DNA from: CAYFVR01 sp964346545
GTDB lineage: Bacteria; Desulfobacterota; Desulfobacteria; Desulfobacterales; Desulfococcaceae
Length of the DNA: 22,464 nt
Direction of reading: 5' to 3'
Assembly: GCA_964346545.1 (NCBI GenBank)
Contig: CAYFVR010000041.1
Location: forward strand, 1-22,464
Below the pieces are notes generated by a model that was not told the DNA's origin, did no database searches, and saw only the letters and a program-made list of their open reading frames with translations. The translations under genes and the position numbers were made by a program. Positions 8,954-18,833 of this stretch are shown piece by piece (position 1 is the first letter of the stretch; each line of letters opens with the position of its first letter).

Positions 8954-9924
8954 AGATGACCCCCAAGGTGCTGTTTCTGGGTTCGGCACTGATCCTGTTT
9001 TCCGTCGTCCTGGTCATCGTGGTGGTGCCCTATTGGACGGTGAGCCGAGAACCTTCCGACATTTATCGAGATCGTTCGGAGCTGGAGGCGGCCGGGCGGA
9101 AAATTTACAAGTCCAACGGCTGCGTCTACTGCCACACCCAGTCCATTCGGGCCTTCGATTGGGGCATGGGCGCGGAACGGATCGCCCAGGTCGGCGACTA
9201 CGTCAACGACCGGCCGATTCTGCTGGGTTCCCAGCGAACCGGCCCGGATTTGTCCCAGGAGGGCGGCGAACACCCCGACGACTGGCACATGGCCCATTTC
9301 ATGAATCCCCGATATACCCGGCCCAACTCCATCATGCCCTCTTTCAGCTTTTTGGGGGAACGCAAGCTGGAGGTGCTGACCGCCTACGTCCAAAGCCTCG
9401 GCTTCAAGGACGCCGACCACCGGATGCGCCGTCAGCGGAAGTGGAAGGAAGAGGTCATTCGGGCCTACGAGGCCGGGCCGGATAAAAACGTGGAGATGAT
9501 CAACTCCTGGGTGCCCCAGGGGTGGCGGGACATTCCCAACCCGTATCCCACCACCGCGGCGGGCCTTCAGCGGGGCCACAAAGTCTACCAGGATTTCTGC
9601 ATCGGCTGCCACGGTCCCGTGGGCGACGGCATGGGACCCGCCCAGCCGTGGCTCTACCCGCCGCCGCTCAATTTCACCATTCTGAAAAACCGGGAAATTT
9701 CCGGCGGCATTCTCTACTACCAGATCATGAACGGCATCACCGGTTCCGCCATGCCCTATTTCAAAAAGGATCTGGAATCGGAAAAGATTTGGGAGGTGGG
9801 GAATTACGTGGCCGAGTATTTCATCAACCAGAGCGACGCCAACACCGAACCCCGCGGGATCGACGCCGCCCTGGAACCCCCGGACGGCGCGCCGGAGGTC
9901 CTCCCCGTCATCAACGAGAGGTAG
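8950..9924 (+). CDS. ccoO: CcoO fused to a C-terminal cytochrome c domain (CcoO-P type subunit)
   Basis: A 324-residue membrane-anchored dihaem cytochrome. An N-terminal helix at 7-27 leads to a CcoO domain with CXXCH at 58-62 and a likely axial methionine Met129 (in SIMPSF). A linker rich in charged residues follows, then a second monohaem domain with CXXCH at 217-221 and Met268 (in SAMPY). In standard cbb3 oxidases CcoO has one haem and a separate CcoP has two. Here a single extra haem domain is attached to CcoO, and no separate dihaem CcoP lies nearby. The open frame begins far upstream inside ccoN, but ATG 8950 overlapping the ccoN stop is the natural start. Confidence 0.9.
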   Translation: MKMTPKVLFLGSALILFSVVLVIVVVPYWTVSREPSDIYRDRSELEAAGRKIYKSNGCVYCHTQSIRAFDWGMGAERIAQVGDYVNDRPILLGSQRTGPDLSQEGGEHPDDWHMAHFMNPRYTRPNSIMPSFSFLGERKLEVLTAYVQSLGFKDADHRMRRQRKWKEEVIRAYEAGPDKNVEMINSWVPQGWRDIPNPYPTTAAGLQRGHKVYQDFCIGCHGPVGDGMGPAQPWLYPPPLNFTILKNREISGGILYYQIMNGITGSAMPYFKKDLESEKIWEVGNYVAEYFINQSDANTEPRGIDAALEPPDGAPEVLPVINER

Positions 9925-9927
9925 ATC

Positions 9928-10188
9928 GTGTATTTTCCCTATTTTATGGCCTACATTCTGCTGGGATTCACCGTGACCGCGCCTTTTTTCCTGTGGGCGC
10001 TGAAAAGCGGCCAGTTTCACGAGCAGAAGCGGGCCCGGTTTCTGCCGCTGACCGACGACGTGGATCCGACGCCCTTGCCGGTTTCCAAAATGGGCCGGGT
10101 GGAAGCCTACGCCCTGATCGGCATCGCCCTGGCGGGCATCGTCATGACCGCCGCCGTGCTTCTGTTTTGCATGATCCGTCTCGGATAA
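9928..10188 (+). CDS. ccoS: CcoS-like small membrane protein
   Basis: An 86-residue protein starting with GTG three bases after ccoO. Its first helix (about 5-24) runs into FLWALKSGQF, which closely matches the signature of CcoS, an assembly factor needed for cofactor insertion into cbb3 oxidases. Standard CcoS is a single-helix protein followed by an acidic tail; here the acidic TDDVD segment is present and a second helix (about 63-83) has been added. It may therefore be a CcoS relative built into the complex and not a plain assembly factor. Confidence 0.7.
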   Translation: MYFPYFMAYILLGFTVTAPFFLWALKSGQFHEQKRARFLPLTDDVDPTPLPVSKMGRVEAYALIGIALAGIVMTAAVLLFCMIRLG

Positions 10189-10205
10189 CCTGGAGGTGAC
10201 CGTCC

Positions 10206-10481
10206 ATGCGACTGTTTGAACTGCACAATTTTCAGGACATCATCCTGTATCTGGTGCCCACGCTGATGTTCATCGTCCTGTTCGGGCTGCTGCTGGGGTA
10301 TCGTCATTTCCGGAGCCCGGACGCCGAAGCGCGGAAAAGCGAAATCATCGAGCGGTTTCCCGGCGGAATCGAGGGACGAAACGCGCCGGTCCCCATCGGG
10401 ATCATGCTGATCATCGCCGGCACCGTGATCTGGGCGTTCTTCTACATTCTTTATTACGGCCTTCTTGAGGTGAGGATTTAG
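10206..10481 (+). CDS. Small two-helix membrane protein resembling the CcoP/FixP N-terminal domain
   Basis: A 91-residue protein with helices at about 13-31 and 65-85. Between them, the segment GGIEGRNAPVP followed by a helix resembles the (D)GI-E-NNPLP motif and helix of the FixP_N domain, which anchors CcoP to the oxidase. The first helix resembles CcoQ. I infer that this protein supplies the CcoP anchor while the haem part is fused to CcoO. GGAGGT at 10191-10196 gives a strong ribosome binding site. It lies 17 bases after the ccoS-like gene. Confidence 0.7.
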   Translation: MRLFELHNFQDIILYLVPTLMFIVLFGLLLGYRHFRSPDAEARKSEIIERFPGGIEGRNAPVPIGIMLIIAGTVIWAFFYILYYGLLEVRI

Positions 10482-10483
10482 CC

Positions 10484-10705
10484 ATGGAACCATCCGAGCG
10501 CTCCACCCTGCGATCCTGGATCATCGTCGGACTTTGCAGCGCGTTCATTCTGCTCAAGGGCGCCTTCGCCTTTTTCGTGGTGGGCACCCTGGGACAGCCC
10601 GAATGGGACTACCGTCCGGTGAGGGACGTGCCGGCCGAATCGCCCTACGCCGTGTATGAAAAGCTGCCCCACCCGCAGCACGTTCGCGGGGACAAGGGGG
10701 AATAG
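10484..10705 (+). CDS. Unknown 73-residue single-helix membrane protein of the oxidase operon
   Basis: One hydrophobic helix at about 12-36, then a periplasmic or cytoplasmic tail rich in proline and charged residues (WDYRPV, ESPYAVYEKLP). I recognise no named family. It starts two bases after the previous stop and ends exactly where actE begins, so it is surely translated with the operon. Likely a small structural or linking subunit of the oxidase or of a complex between it and alternative complex III; that role is inference. Confidence 0.7.
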   Translation: MEPSERSTLRSWIIVGLCSAFILLKGAFAFFVVGTLGQPEWDYRPVRDVPAESPYAVYEKLPHPQHVRGDKGE

Positions 10706-11221
10706 ATGAATTTTCGAATCGCCATCGGGGCCTTCTGCATTCTGCTGGTGTTCGGCACGGTGACCACCACCTTTTATCAGGCGTGCAGCCCCCACAACCG
10801 CATGTGGGAAACGCCCGCCGTTCGGCCCCACGAGGAGCCGCTCATCGTCATGGAGGACGGCCGCGTGCCGTTCCGGGGCGGCGAGGCGGTCTTCCGGGAG
10901 CTGCACGGGGATGAAATCCGTTCGCCGCTGCCGATGAAGGACGCCGGCGTCATCGCCGAAGGAGAGGAACAGTACGGCCTATATTGCGCCCAGTGCCATG
11001 GGAAATACCACGACGGCTACGGCACCGTGGGGCAGAGTTTCGCTCCCAAGATTCCCGACCTGCGAACGGAATCGGTGCAGTACATGACCGACGGCGACCT
11101 GTTCCAGTACATCGGCTACAGCTTTCCCGGCAGCCGTCACCCCGGACTGGCCTCCACCATCCAGATGGCCGATCGCTGGCGGATCGTCGCCTTTTTGAAA
11201 TCCCTGAAAATTCGTCCCTGA
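10706..11221 (+). CDS. actE: ActE-like monohaem cytochrome c
   Basis: A 171-residue cytochrome with an N-terminal helix (about 4-24) ending in FYQAC, a degenerate lipobox at Cys27. The haem motif CAQCH is at 94-98. ActE is the monohaem, usually lipid-anchored cytochrome that takes electrons from ActA and hands them to an oxidase. Size, haem number and the RMW--P motif soon after the anchor fit ActE well. Its place is unusual: it closes the operon after the oxidase genes and is not next to actD. It starts directly after the preceding stop codon. Confidence 0.85.
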   Translation: MNFRIAIGAFCILLVFGTVTTTFYQACSPHNRMWETPAVRPHEEPLIVMEDGRVPFRGGEAVFRELHGDEIRSPLPMKDAGVIAEGEEQYGLYCAQCHGKYHDGYGTVGQSFAPKIPDLRTESVQYMTDGDLFQYIGYSFPGSRHPGLASTIQMADRWRIVAFLKSLKIRP

Positions 11222-11256
11222 GGCGATTTCCTTCCGGTCGTTCCCGTCGATGTTTT

Positions 11257-11288
11257 GGAAACGGCGCACCGTTGGGTGCGCCGTTTCC
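11257..11288 (+). terminator. Strong perfect hairpin after actE
   Basis: A 14-base arm (11257-11270) and its exact reverse complement (11275-11288) enclose a GTTG loop. No T run follows on either strand, so it is not a textbook intrinsic terminator. It lies 35 bases after the actE stop and before ccoI, where it could end, slow or stabilise the operon transcript. Confidence 0.55.
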
Positions 11289-11412
11289 GTCTGGCGTGAT
11301 CTTCGGGGAGCGACCTTTGCCGAGAAACCGCCCGTGAACGTGCCACCCGCTTTTGGATTCCCGCGAAATCTCCGCCGGTTCGCCGATTCTTCCCGGAAGC
11401 GAACGAACTGAC

Positions 11413-13878
<2,466 letters not shown>

Positions 13879-14037
13879 ATCCGCAGTTTCAGAATGGCCC
13901 TCGTTTCGATCTTTTTTCGGCTAATTTCCAGTTTTGCGCCTTTTTTTCGGCATCTCCCATTTTCAAGCACGCGAAATGCGATGCGCCCGGTACGTCCCAG
14001 CCTCACGAAGACCGCCGAACGGGGAAGTCCGTACAAA

Positions 14038-14066
14038 TTGCCCTCGGTTTTATGCCGTGGTAAGAT
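14038..14066 (+). promoter_or_regulatory. Candidate promoter of the Rpn-like gene
   Basis: TTGCCC (14038-14043) and TAAGAT (14061-14066) are separated by 17 bases and each match four of six sigma70 consensus positions. Transcription would begin about 25 bases before the start codon. The preceding stretch 13879-14037 is T-rich and holds no gene that I can see. Confidence 0.35.
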
Positions 14067-14096
14067 AACCTTTGACAAAGCCCAACGGGAGCGAGG

Positions 14097-15038
14097 ATGG
14101 AATCGAAGAACGGGACTGCTTATCATCAAAATTACGACTTGGTGGTCAAGCTGATGGGCGGCGTGTTGAAAGGGCGGACCCTGGAAGCGATCGGCTTGGA
14201 GAGCGGACGAATCGAGGAGGTCTTCAGCTTCGAGCCGGCGGACATTTCCGTCCGGTCCGGCCGGGTCGATCTGATGGTCCGGGACGAGCAGGGGCGGGTT
14301 TTCCATTTGGAAGAGCAGCGGAATCTGAAAAAGGCCGACATGTACCGTTTCGCCGCCTACCATTTCATGGCGGCGAGGGAATTGGAAGGGGAGGTGACGG
14401 ACGTGATCCTGGCGTCCGGCATGGTATATTTCGGCGAGAAAACGCTCGTCACCCCCTCCGGCCGATATGCGCCGACGGTCGTGGATTTCACCCGGCGGGA
14501 CGCCCGGAAGCGAATGGCGGAGATTCGCCAGGCGGTGAAGGACGAAACGTTCGATCAGTGGCTGGAATTGATCTTTTTGCCCCTTTACGGCCCGGAAACC
14601 GGTGAAGAGCGAAGCGAGATTGCCGAACAGGTCATCGATTTTGAAACCGAATTGTTTCAGGCGGAAAAAATTTCGATCCGTCTGCTGGCCGCGACGCTGG
14701 TCATGTCAAACAAACTGATCGGCCGGCAACGGCTTGAAAAATTATGGGAGAAGGTAAAAATGTTGGATATTCTTGATTTCGCCAAGGAAAAGGGCATTGA
14801 AGAGGGAATCGCGAAGGGAATCGAGAAGGGTGAAGCTTTGGGCGCACTGAAAGCAACCCGGAAGATGTTATTGGAGACATTGGCCGAGCGGTACGGCGTT
14901 ATTCCGCCACGTGTTTCCAGGCGGATTCATCGAATAAACGATTTGGAAACCTTGAATTCACTTTTCCGTCAGGCGTTTCGGTGCGAAGACTTGCCTAAAT
15001 TCGAGGAGATGCTTTCCCCATTGGACGAGGCGGAGTAG
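14097..15038 (+). CDS. Rpn/PD-(D/E)XK family nuclease-like protein
   Basis: A 313-residue protein of the widespread Rpn (recombination-promoting nuclease, transposase_31-like) group. The likely nuclease core is visible: Asp58 in RVDL, followed by a hairpin and the E-x-Q motif at 72-74 that replaces ExK in this group. The second half carries a charged tail with glycine-spaced repeats (EKGIEEGIAKGIEKGE, about 231-246), typical of the family, followed by a leucine-rich C-terminus. Rpn proteins in Escherichia coli are linked to RecA-independent recombination; the cellular role here is unknown. ATG 14097 has GGGAG at 14087-14091. I see no terminal repeats or target duplication, so it is not shown to be mobile. 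It separates ccoI from other oxidase maturation genes. Confidence 0.8.
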   Translation: MESKNGTAYHQNYDLVVKLMGGVLKGRTLEAIGLESGRIEEVFSFEPADISVRSGRVDLMVRDEQGRVFHLEEQRNLKKADMYRFAAYHFMAARELEGEVTDVILASGMVYFGEKTLVTPSGRYAPTVVDFTRRDARKRMAEIRQAVKDETFDQWLELIFLPLYGPETGEERSEIAEQVIDFETELFQAEKISIRLLAATLVMSNKLIGRQRLEKLWEKVKMLDILDFAKEKGIEEGIAKGIEKGEALGALKATRKMLLETLAERYGVIPPRVSRRIHRINDLETLNSLFRQAFRCEDLPKFEEMLSPLDEAE

Positions 15039-15223
15039 GAATCGGCGTTCTACAGTGATCGGCCCGCCGGGCAGATCCGCCAAATGCCCTCTCGGACCGG
15101 CGGCGGGTCGGGGGCGTGTTGTGCCGGCCTTCTCCGGATTGCCGATACCCAACTCGGACCCGAGAGAGCCGGCGCTTTGGGAATTCCTCCCCATTCCTTT
15201 TGTTGAAAGGCGCCCAGCCTGCT
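15039..15223. other. Convergent intergenic stretch without a recognisable gene
   Basis: This 185-base stretch lies between the ends of the Rpn-like gene and the TauE-like gene. It is GC-rich. I see no clear terminator hairpin with a T run and no convincing reading frame. Confidence 0.5.
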
Positions 15224-15922
15224 TCAGCCCTTTATGCCCAACACCGCGAACCAAATTCCCACCCCGACGGTCAGCAAGGCCCCGACGCGATAGACGATCC
15301 GGCGCTGCGCTATCCCCACCGGCCGGGACAGGCGGCCGATCAGCAGGAGCGCGGGAACCGTTCCCAATCCGAAGGCGAGCATCAGGCCCGCGCCGCCGGC
15401 CGCGGCAATGGCGGGAGAAGGCGCGGCCATGGTTCCGCGTACCACGGTGAGCAGGGCGGTGTAGACCGGGCCGCAGGGGAGCAGCCCCAAGGCCAGCCCC
15501 AGCGGGAACAGATGGGCCGCGCCGGTCGAGCCGCCCCATTTTCGAAGGAGCGAGGAAAACCAGCCGCCGCAGGCGTCGCCGTCCTGGAAAATACGGATTC
15601 GCGGAAGCCAGCCCGCCATGGCCAGCCCCATCAGGATAATGACGACGCCGGTTCCAATCTGCACCGCCCGTTGCACCCCGGCGATCCGCGAGGCCAGGTC
15701 GGTGAAGGAGCCCGCGAGGCCCATGGCGGCCCCCAGCAGGGCGTAGGTGACAAGCCGTCCGGCGTGATAGAGAAGGTGGGCGGGAATCCGGTTGCGGTCG
15801 CCCAGGTGGAGGGCCAAGCTGACCATGATCGGCCCGCACATGCCGATGCAGTGGCCAAAGCCCACGGTGAATCCGGTGGCCAGCAGGATTCCGGCCAGGG
15901 AAAGGAAGCTAGTATCGGACAT
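15224..15922 (-). CDS. Sulfite exporter TauE/SafE-like (DsbD-like) membrane transporter, probably for oxidase copper supply
   Basis: A 232-residue protein with about six helices. HCIGMCGP near the N-terminus (His24, Cys25, Cys29) and LLPCGP at 147-152 form the paired cysteine/proline motifs of the TauE/SafE subfamily found beside cbb3 genes in many proteobacteria. There it is often thought to help move copper or thiols across the membrane; the exact substrate is not known. The frame is open to 16033, but ATG 15922 starts right at the hydrophobic domain and overlaps the upstream FixH-like gene by 14 bases, which fits coupled translation. Confidence 0.82.
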   Translation of the reverse strand: MSDTSFLSLAGILLATGFTVGFGHCIGMCGPIMVSLALHLGDRNRIPAHLLYHAGRLVTYALLGAAMGLAGSFTDLASRIAGVQRAVQIGTGVVIILMGLAMAGWLPRIRIFQDGDACGGWFSSLLRKWGGSTGAAHLFPLGLALGLLPCGPVYTALLTVVRGTMAAPSPAIAAAGGAGLMLAFGLGTVPALLLIGRLSRPVGIAQRRIVYRVGALLTVGVGIWFAVLGIKG

Positions 15923-16391
15923 CGAAAATGAATTCGGCGGTTCCCGCGCCGGGGAGGACCACTTCGGCGCTCCAGGTGGGAATGCCCGTGGGACAGACGG
16001 GAAAAACGCCGGTTCCCGCGTAGTTGTTTTCACCGGCCTGCCGAAGAAATACCCGGTTGTAGCCCATGTCCATGTCCGGCATGTCGAGGTCGATGTGGGG
16101 CGCGCCGGTGGGCCGGAGGTTTTCCAGGGTCACTTCAAACCGGTGCTCCACCATGGCGCGAATCGGGCGGGGGCCGATGTCCAGGCGGACCTGCCCTTCT
16201 CCGAGAGGACGGGCGCAGGGGCCGGTCTGGATGTCGCAATTGATTCGTTCCGCCCGGGCGGGATCGTCCGCGCCGCCCCCCCTTCCTTCCCACCAGCCCA
16301 TGCCGACCCAGAACAGGACGACGGCGGGCAGGAGGGCGGCCAGGACGCTCCACAAGGCGACGGAATCGTCGGACGATTTGACGGGGGGCAC
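15909..16391 (-). CDS. FixH/YtkA-like membrane-anchored protein with methionine-rich motif
   Basis: A 160-residue protein with one helix (about 13-31) and a beta-rich periplasmic domain resembling FixH/CcoH and YtkA-like proteins. MPDMDMG at 104-110, two cysteines at 52 and 59, and His99 could bind copper. GTG 16391 is chosen because GGAG lies six bases upstream; the frame could also start with TTG at 16418, where I see no ribosome binding site. It overlaps the TauE-like gene. Together with ccoI on the other side of the nuclease gene, this pair likely serves cbb3 assembly. The family call is less sure than the context. Confidence 0.7.
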   Translation of the reverse strand: MPPVKSSDDSVALWSVLAALLPAVVLFWVGMGWWEGRGGGADDPARAERINCDIQTGPCARPLGEGQVRLDIGPRPIRAMVEHRFEVTLENLRPTGAPHIDLDMPDMDMGYNRVFLRQAGENNYAGTGVFPVCPTGIPTWSAEVVLPGAGTAEFIFDVRY

Positions 16392-16436
16392 GGGACTCTC
16401 CGGGGATGGTTGAGTCAAAGAGAGAAGATCGGCGCA

Positions 16437-16466
16437 ATCCTACCGCCACCGAAGGGTTCGGGTCAA
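16437..16466 (-). promoter_or_regulatory. Candidate promoter of the FixH-like/TauE-like pair
   Basis: On the minus strand TTGACC (16466-16461) and TAGGAT (16442-16437) are separated by 18 bases. Transcription would start near 16430, about 40 bases ahead of GTG 16391, which supports that start over TTG 16418. Confidence 0.45.
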
Positions 16467-16769
16467 GCGCGGTTCGGGTTCGAAGCCGGATTTCAATTCG
16501 TCGTGGAGCGAGTTTCCATTTTCCTTGCGGAAGCGGCGGCTTCCTGCTACAAAATTTCGCTTCAATTTCAATGAAATAATTCGGCGGATGGGGAATTTGG
16601 TTTTCTCCGGAAGGATCGGCGCACGGTGGATTTGGACGGCGTCGCGTTTCGGCTCGCGAAATCTCTCATGCCAAACAACATTCAAGCCCGATGTCGCGGG
16701 TTCCGGATTCCGGCCGATTGGCGGAGCGGGGCCTGGTTTTTCGGGGCGTTGCGGGGAAGGAAACACGGA
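16467..16769. other. Intergenic region between divergent genes
   Basis: About 300 bases between the minus-strand promoter and ubiE. It is more AT-rich around 16550-16620. TTGCGG and TACAAA around 16525-16553 with 17-base spacing could be a weak plus-strand promoter for ubiE, but the match is poor. The ubiE frame is open back to 16626 without a credible start. Confidence 0.4.
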
Positions 16770-17585
16770 ATGGCGGAACACCGGAAATTGGATTGGAGCG
16801 ACCTGAATCGGCGGCGGGAGGGGCTGGACGATTTCGTGGAGCGGGAGCGGCTGGCCCGGTTTGGCGCCGAAGAGATGAACGAAACCGAAAAGGCGGATCG
16901 GGTTCGGCGCCATTTCAACGCGGTGGCCCGCCAGTACGACCTGATGAACACGGTGTTGAGCCTGGGGATTCATTATCTCTGGAAGCGCGCCGGGATCGGG
17001 ATGTTGGACCTGAAGCCGGGCGAGCGGGTCCTGGACGTTTGCGGCGGGACCGGGGATTTGTCGATCTTGGCGGATCGGAAGGTAGGGCCGAGCGGCCAAG
17101 TGGTGCTCTGCGACGTCAACCGGGAAATGATGGTCGCCGGGCGCGACAAGCCGACCAATCGGGCTCGTCGCCGGAGAATCGGCTTCGTCCAGGGGGACGC
17201 CGAGCGGATTCCGTTTTCGGACGCGAGCTTCGACGCGGTGATGGTGGGATACGCCATCCGGAACATCACGCACATGGTGCGGGCCTTCCGGGAAATGCAT
17301 CGGGTGCTGCGGCCGGGCGGCCGGTTTTTGTGCCTGGAATTTTCCAAGCCGGTCTGGCCCTGGTTCCGGGCGCTGTACGATTTCTATTCATTCCACGTCA
17401 TGCCCACCCTCGGGCAGGCGTTTGTTGGAGATCGGACGGCCTACACCTGCCTGCCGGAGACGATCCGGCAGTTCCTGCTTCCCCATGAACTGAGCGCGGT
17501 GCTGGAAGGAGTGGGGTTTTCCTCGGTGCGGTATCGGCTGCTGACCAATGGGATTTCGGTGGCGCATTTGGGGTGCAAAGGGTAA
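16770..17585 (+). CDS. ubiE: Ubiquinone/menaquinone biosynthesis C-methyltransferase UbiE/MenG
   Basis: This SAM-dependent enzyme methylates a carbon of the quinone ring in the ubiquinone or menaquinone pathway, at the membrane surface. The 271-residue protein has the UbiE signatures: YDLMN at 56-60, the SAM-binding motif around VLDVCGGTGD (87-96), and the block YAIRNITH...REMHRVLRPGG..LEFSKP. ATG 16770 has a strong GGGGAAGG at 16753-16760. The first 45 residues form a charged extension before the methyltransferase fold. With ubiG downstream and no menaquinone genes in view, ubiquinone is the likelier product, but either substrate is possible. Confidence 0.92.
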   Translation: MAEHRKLDWSDLNRRREGLDDFVERERLARFGAEEMNETEKADRVRRHFNAVARQYDLMNTVLSLGIHYLWKRAGIGMLDLKPGERVLDVCGGTGDLSILADRKVGPSGQVVLCDVNREMMVAGRDKPTNRARRRRIGFVQGDAERIPFSDASFDAVMVGYAIRNITHMVRAFREMHRVLRPGGRFLCLEFSKPVWPWFRALYDFYSFHVMPTLGQAFVGDRTAYTCLPETIRQFLLPHELSAVLEGVGFSSVRYRLLTNGISVAHLGCKG

Positions 17586-17597
17586 AGAGGTTTAAGG

Positions 17598-17822
17598 ATG
17601 AGTCCAGTTCAAATGAAATATTTTGAAGAAGAAGATGTGCTTCACTTGGCCATTTCGAACGAGCCAGAGTCGGAAAGCGTGGAAATCGGTCCAAACATTA
17701 CCGCCGAAATCAACGGAAAAGGGGAGCTGATTGGCATTGAGATTTTGGAGGCCAGTTCGTTTATCCGGGATTCCTTGTTGGAGAGCGTCCAAGCCAAGTT
17801 GATGAAGCTGACGGCGGCGTAA
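17598..17822 (+). CDS. DUF2283 family small protein
   Basis: A 74-residue protein with the DUF2283 pattern: MKYFEEEDVLHL at the start, a middle part reading EIGPNITAEING, then GELIGIEILEAS. The fold is a small beta-rich domain of unknown function. It starts 12 bases after the ubiE stop and may be cotranscribed. AT content is somewhat higher than in ubiE. I see nothing linking it to quinone synthesis. Confidence 0.85.
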   Translation: MSPVQMKYFEEEDVLHLAISNEPESESVEIGPNITAEINGKGELIGIEILEASSFIRDSLLESVQAKLMKLTAA

Positions 17823-17888
17823 AGAGATGGAAAGCGGCAATAAAAGAGAACTTCACGAATTTTTCAACGGGGGCGGGTCGTCCCTTCG

Positions 17889-18833
17889 TCAAACCCAAAA
17901 AATCAGATGAATCAGGGTCGCCCCGAACAGCGCCGCCGGAAAATAACTGGCCCGGTTGAACAGGAACATCGCGGCCTCCGGGGTCTCTTTTCGGTAAAAT
18001 TCCAGCCCCGGCCCCACCAGCAGAACGCCGTCGATGACGATCAAGGCGACGAAAAATGGCAAAGTGACGGGCGTTCCCGACAGGCTTGGCAGGACCAGGC
18101 CGAGAAACGCCGCCGCCAGCAGCGTCGCGAAGGCCGCGAAGGCCGAAATCTCCCAGCCGTATTCCACCGCGAATGTCCGCGCGCCCAGCCGCAAATCCTC
18201 CTCCCGGTCGGCGCAGTCGTTGGGCAGATTCTGGCCGCCGATTTCCCAGAAGAGAAAGGTGGCGAACAGCACCAGCAGGAACAGCGGGGCCGGCGCCGGA
18301 TCCACCGCGAAGACCGCCGCCACCGCCCCGAGGGTTTTGACCACGCCGTTCACCAGCGTTCGCAACGGGCTCACCCGGAAGAGCAGGCAATAAGTGGCCT
18401 CCAGCAAGCATCCGCCCAGGAAAATCAGCGCGCACACCGGATTCAGCAGCCATGCGCCCAGCAACGCCACCGCGCCCCATCCCAACGCCCACGCCAATCC
18501 CCGACCATAACCGAGCAGCCCCTGCGCCACCGGATGGCGGGCCAGGGCCGCGTCCAGATCGGGCGCGGCGGTACGTTCCCCGTCCGCCGCCTCGGCCAGC
18601 CGTTCCCGGTCCAGCCGCACGTCCACCAGATCGTTCAGGGCGTACACGGCGGTATAGCCGGCGAAGGCGGTCAGCAGACCCAGGAAGATCACGCCCGTGG
18701 AGGGGAATCCACCCAGCCACAGACATGCGGCGAAGGCGGGGGTGGTCATGTCCATCAAGCCGTGGGGGGTGCGGGAGAGGGCGAAGTAGAGCCGGAGGCG
18801 CTGGAAAGGCGCGGAAGCGGTAATGATTTTCAC
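17889..18833 (-). CDS. UbiA-family membrane prenyltransferase
   Basis: An integral membrane prenyltransferase of 314 residues with about eight or nine helices. Both aspartate-rich motifs that bind magnesium and the prenyl diphosphate are present: N67-D68-x2-D71-x3-D75, and D206-x2-D209-x3-D213. Such enzymes attach a prenyl chain to an aromatic acceptor, as UbiA does with 4-hydroxybenzoate and MenA with dihydroxynaphthoate. The segment between the motifs differs from what I recall of standard UbiA, so I leave the acceptor open; the position between ubiE and ubiG suggests quinone synthesis. The start is GTG at 18833 with a weak GAGGAT-like site. It lies opposite to its neighbours. Confidence 0.85.
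   Translation of the reverse strand: MKIITASAPFQRLRLYFALSRTPHGLMDMTTPAFAACLWLGGFPSTGVIFLGLLTAFAGYTAVYALNDLVDVRLDRERLAEAADGERTAAPDLDAALARHPVAQGLLGYGRGLAWALGWGAVALLGAWLLNPVCALIFLGGCLLEATYCLLFRVSPLRTLVNGVVKTLGAVAAVFAVDPAPAPLFLLVLFATFLFWEIGGQNLPNDCADREEDLRLGARTFAVEYGWEISAFAAFATLLAAAFLGLVLPSLSGTPVTLPFFVALIVIDGVLLVGPGLEFYRKETPEAAMFLFNRASYFPAALFGATLIHLIFWV

Noticed and set aside
14797..14845. Short tandem-like repeats in the Rpn-like gene
   Set aside because: They encode the EKGIEEGIAKGIEKG tail usual for this family and are not a separate repeat element.
14097..15038. Rpn-like gene as a complete transposon or insertion sequence
   Set aside because: No terminal inverted repeats or target-site duplication were visible around it; the family name does not by itself show mobility.
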